A stretch of 29,643 nucleotides of DNA, from positions 1 through 29,643 of IMG/VR virus record IMGVR_UViG_3300026078_000072; one strand, given 5' to 3'. A program made the translations under genes and the position numbers. Of the stretch, positions 29,082 to 29,643 are shown piece by piece. Source of the DNA: a virus. A model generated the notes under the pieces. It was given only the letters and a program-made list of their open reading frames with translations, made no database searches and was not told where the DNA came from. Numbering within the stretch: the stretch's first letter is position 1; each line of letters starts with the position of its first letter.

Positions 29082-29525
29082 TTAGGGTCTTTTAGGTGTT
29101 TTTAGCCCAGAGTGTACCGCTTTGGACGCCTTTATTTCTGTTAATGCAGCCGCTTTACGGACTTTTTGCTTTCTTGGCTTCCTGGCGGCTTCTTCTTCGT
29201 CCTCTTCTTCGTCGTGTTCAATCACCAAGTTATTTCGACCTTCCAGGAGGGCAGGACCATCCTCGATGTAGGACATATCAAGAGCACCGGCTTTCTTTAA
29301 GATATGCTTCACGTTCTCATTGGACGTGAGATACTCAATAGCCTGTGGCTTGGTCATGCGATGCGGTAGGCCAACAAACAAGAAGGTGCACATACCGGGT
29401 ACCGGAATCCAGTCCGCCTTACGACCGTTATTAACAGTCGTCACGTGCATTTTGACGGTCGGGGGCATGTCGCTGTTGGTGTGTAGGATAGACAACCCAA
29501 CTGCATTTATTAGTCGCTCGCTCAT
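29082..29525 (-). CDS. Hypothetical protein with acidic segment and basic tail
   Basis: A 147-residue protein from ATG 29525, which has GGGGAA seven bases upstream; the longer frame to 29576 includes the leader. Residues 1-100 look folded, with MHVTTVNNGRKADWIPVPG and CTFLFVGLPHRMTKPQAIEY. Next come an acidic run, HDEEEDEEEAA, and a lysine-rich tail (RKPRKQKVRKAAA, ending in KTPKRP), a layout common in nucleic-acid-associated proteins. It is the first leftward gene from a probable early promoter near 29590. Function unknown. Confidence 0.65.
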   Translation of the reverse strand: MSERLINAVGLSILHTNSDMPPTVKMHVTTVNNGRKADWIPVPGMCTFLFVGLPHRMTKPQAIEYLTSNENVKHILKKAGALDMSYIEDGPALLEGRNNLVIEHDEEEDEEEAARKPRKQKVRKAAALTEIKASKAVHSGLKTPKRP

Positions 29526-29590
29526 ATTGTGTTCCCCATTTCTTTCCTTTGTCCCGTGTCTGAGACATTCAAACACACATAACCGTCAAT

Positions 29591-29630
29591 ATATGTCAAG
29601 TTACAAACTTGCAAGAGGTTTTTGACATAT
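29591..29630. promoter_or_regulatory. Nested inverted repeats with divergent TTGACATAT boxes
   Basis: ATATGTCAA (29591-29599) and TTGACATAT (29622-29630) are inverted copies, giving a -35-like TTGACA facing outward on each strand. Between them CAAGTT-ACA-AACTTG (29597-29611) is a second palindrome. This is the likely promoter/operator region of the leftward gene at 29525 and of whatever is read rightward beyond the window. A good -10 box at 17 bases is not evident on the leftward side. Confidence 0.45.
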
Positions 29631-29643
29631 TTTTACGATCCCT

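Noticed and set aside
1-29643. CRISPR array, integrase, transposase or lysogeny genes
   Set aside because: No regularly spaced repeats and no recombinase or repressor cassette of a temperate phage were seen on either strand.

Overview
This window is part of the genome of a lytic, T4-like tailed phage (myovirus). The evidence is a nearly complete T4-type replication, recombination and late-transcription set: gp41 helicase, UvsX, gp43 DNA polymerase, UvsY, UvsW, gp55 late sigma factor, gp47/gp46 nuclease, gp45 clamp, gp44/gp62 clamp loader and the RegA translational repressor. Many of these proteins are shorter than in T4. The gene order (uvsY-speD-uvsW-small ORF-55, then 47-46, then 45-44-62-regA) resembles that of environmental T4-like phages more than T4 itself. 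I cannot name the host. No tRNA, integrase or CRISPR array is visible.

Layout. Positions 1-9113 are read leftward: a partial ligase-like plus nucleotidylyltransferase fusion, gp41, uvsX, gp43, a GIY-YIG nuclease, a hydrolase and a set of very small genes, with a 544-base gene-poor gap at 7383-7926. At 9114-9151 transcription diverges, with a T4-late-type TATAAATA box facing right. Positions 9152-27618 are read rightward with almost no gaps and many 1-4 base stop/start overlaps: a tail-tube-type structural protein, the uvsY-speD-uvsW-55 block, small ORFs with dCMP deaminase, 47-46, then a nucleotide/DNA-modification cluster (MazG-like enzyme, adenine-type methyltransferase, peptide deformylase, DUF5664 enzyme, nucleoside deoxyribosyltransferase-like protein, AAA ATPase), a degenerate amidotransferase, a glycosyltransferase, and finally 45-44-62-regA and small ORFs. 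This block ends at a strong terminator at 27644-27675. Positions 27792-29525 are read leftward again and hold small genes plus an ADP-ribosyltransferase-like protein, which look like host-takeover genes.

How the parts fit. gp43, 45, 44, 62 and 41 form the replisome. UvsX, UvsY, UvsW, 46 and 47 perform recombination-dependent replication. gp45 and gp55 are also the late-transcription apparatus, which suits the TATAAATA box before the structural gene. RegA, encoded directly after the clamp loader, would tune translation of early mRNAs.

The most interesting non-coding signals are: (a) a 12-bp hairpin that hides the ribosome-binding site of gene 45 and contains a promoter -10 box, so only internally started transcripts would be free for translation; (b) a compact RNA fold with a possible pseudoknot in the 45-44 gap; (c) an exact 23-bp tandem duplication over the start of the MazG-like gene; and (d) a repeated TTGACA/TAGTAT promoter type, one copy of which would give uvsY a leaderless mRNA.
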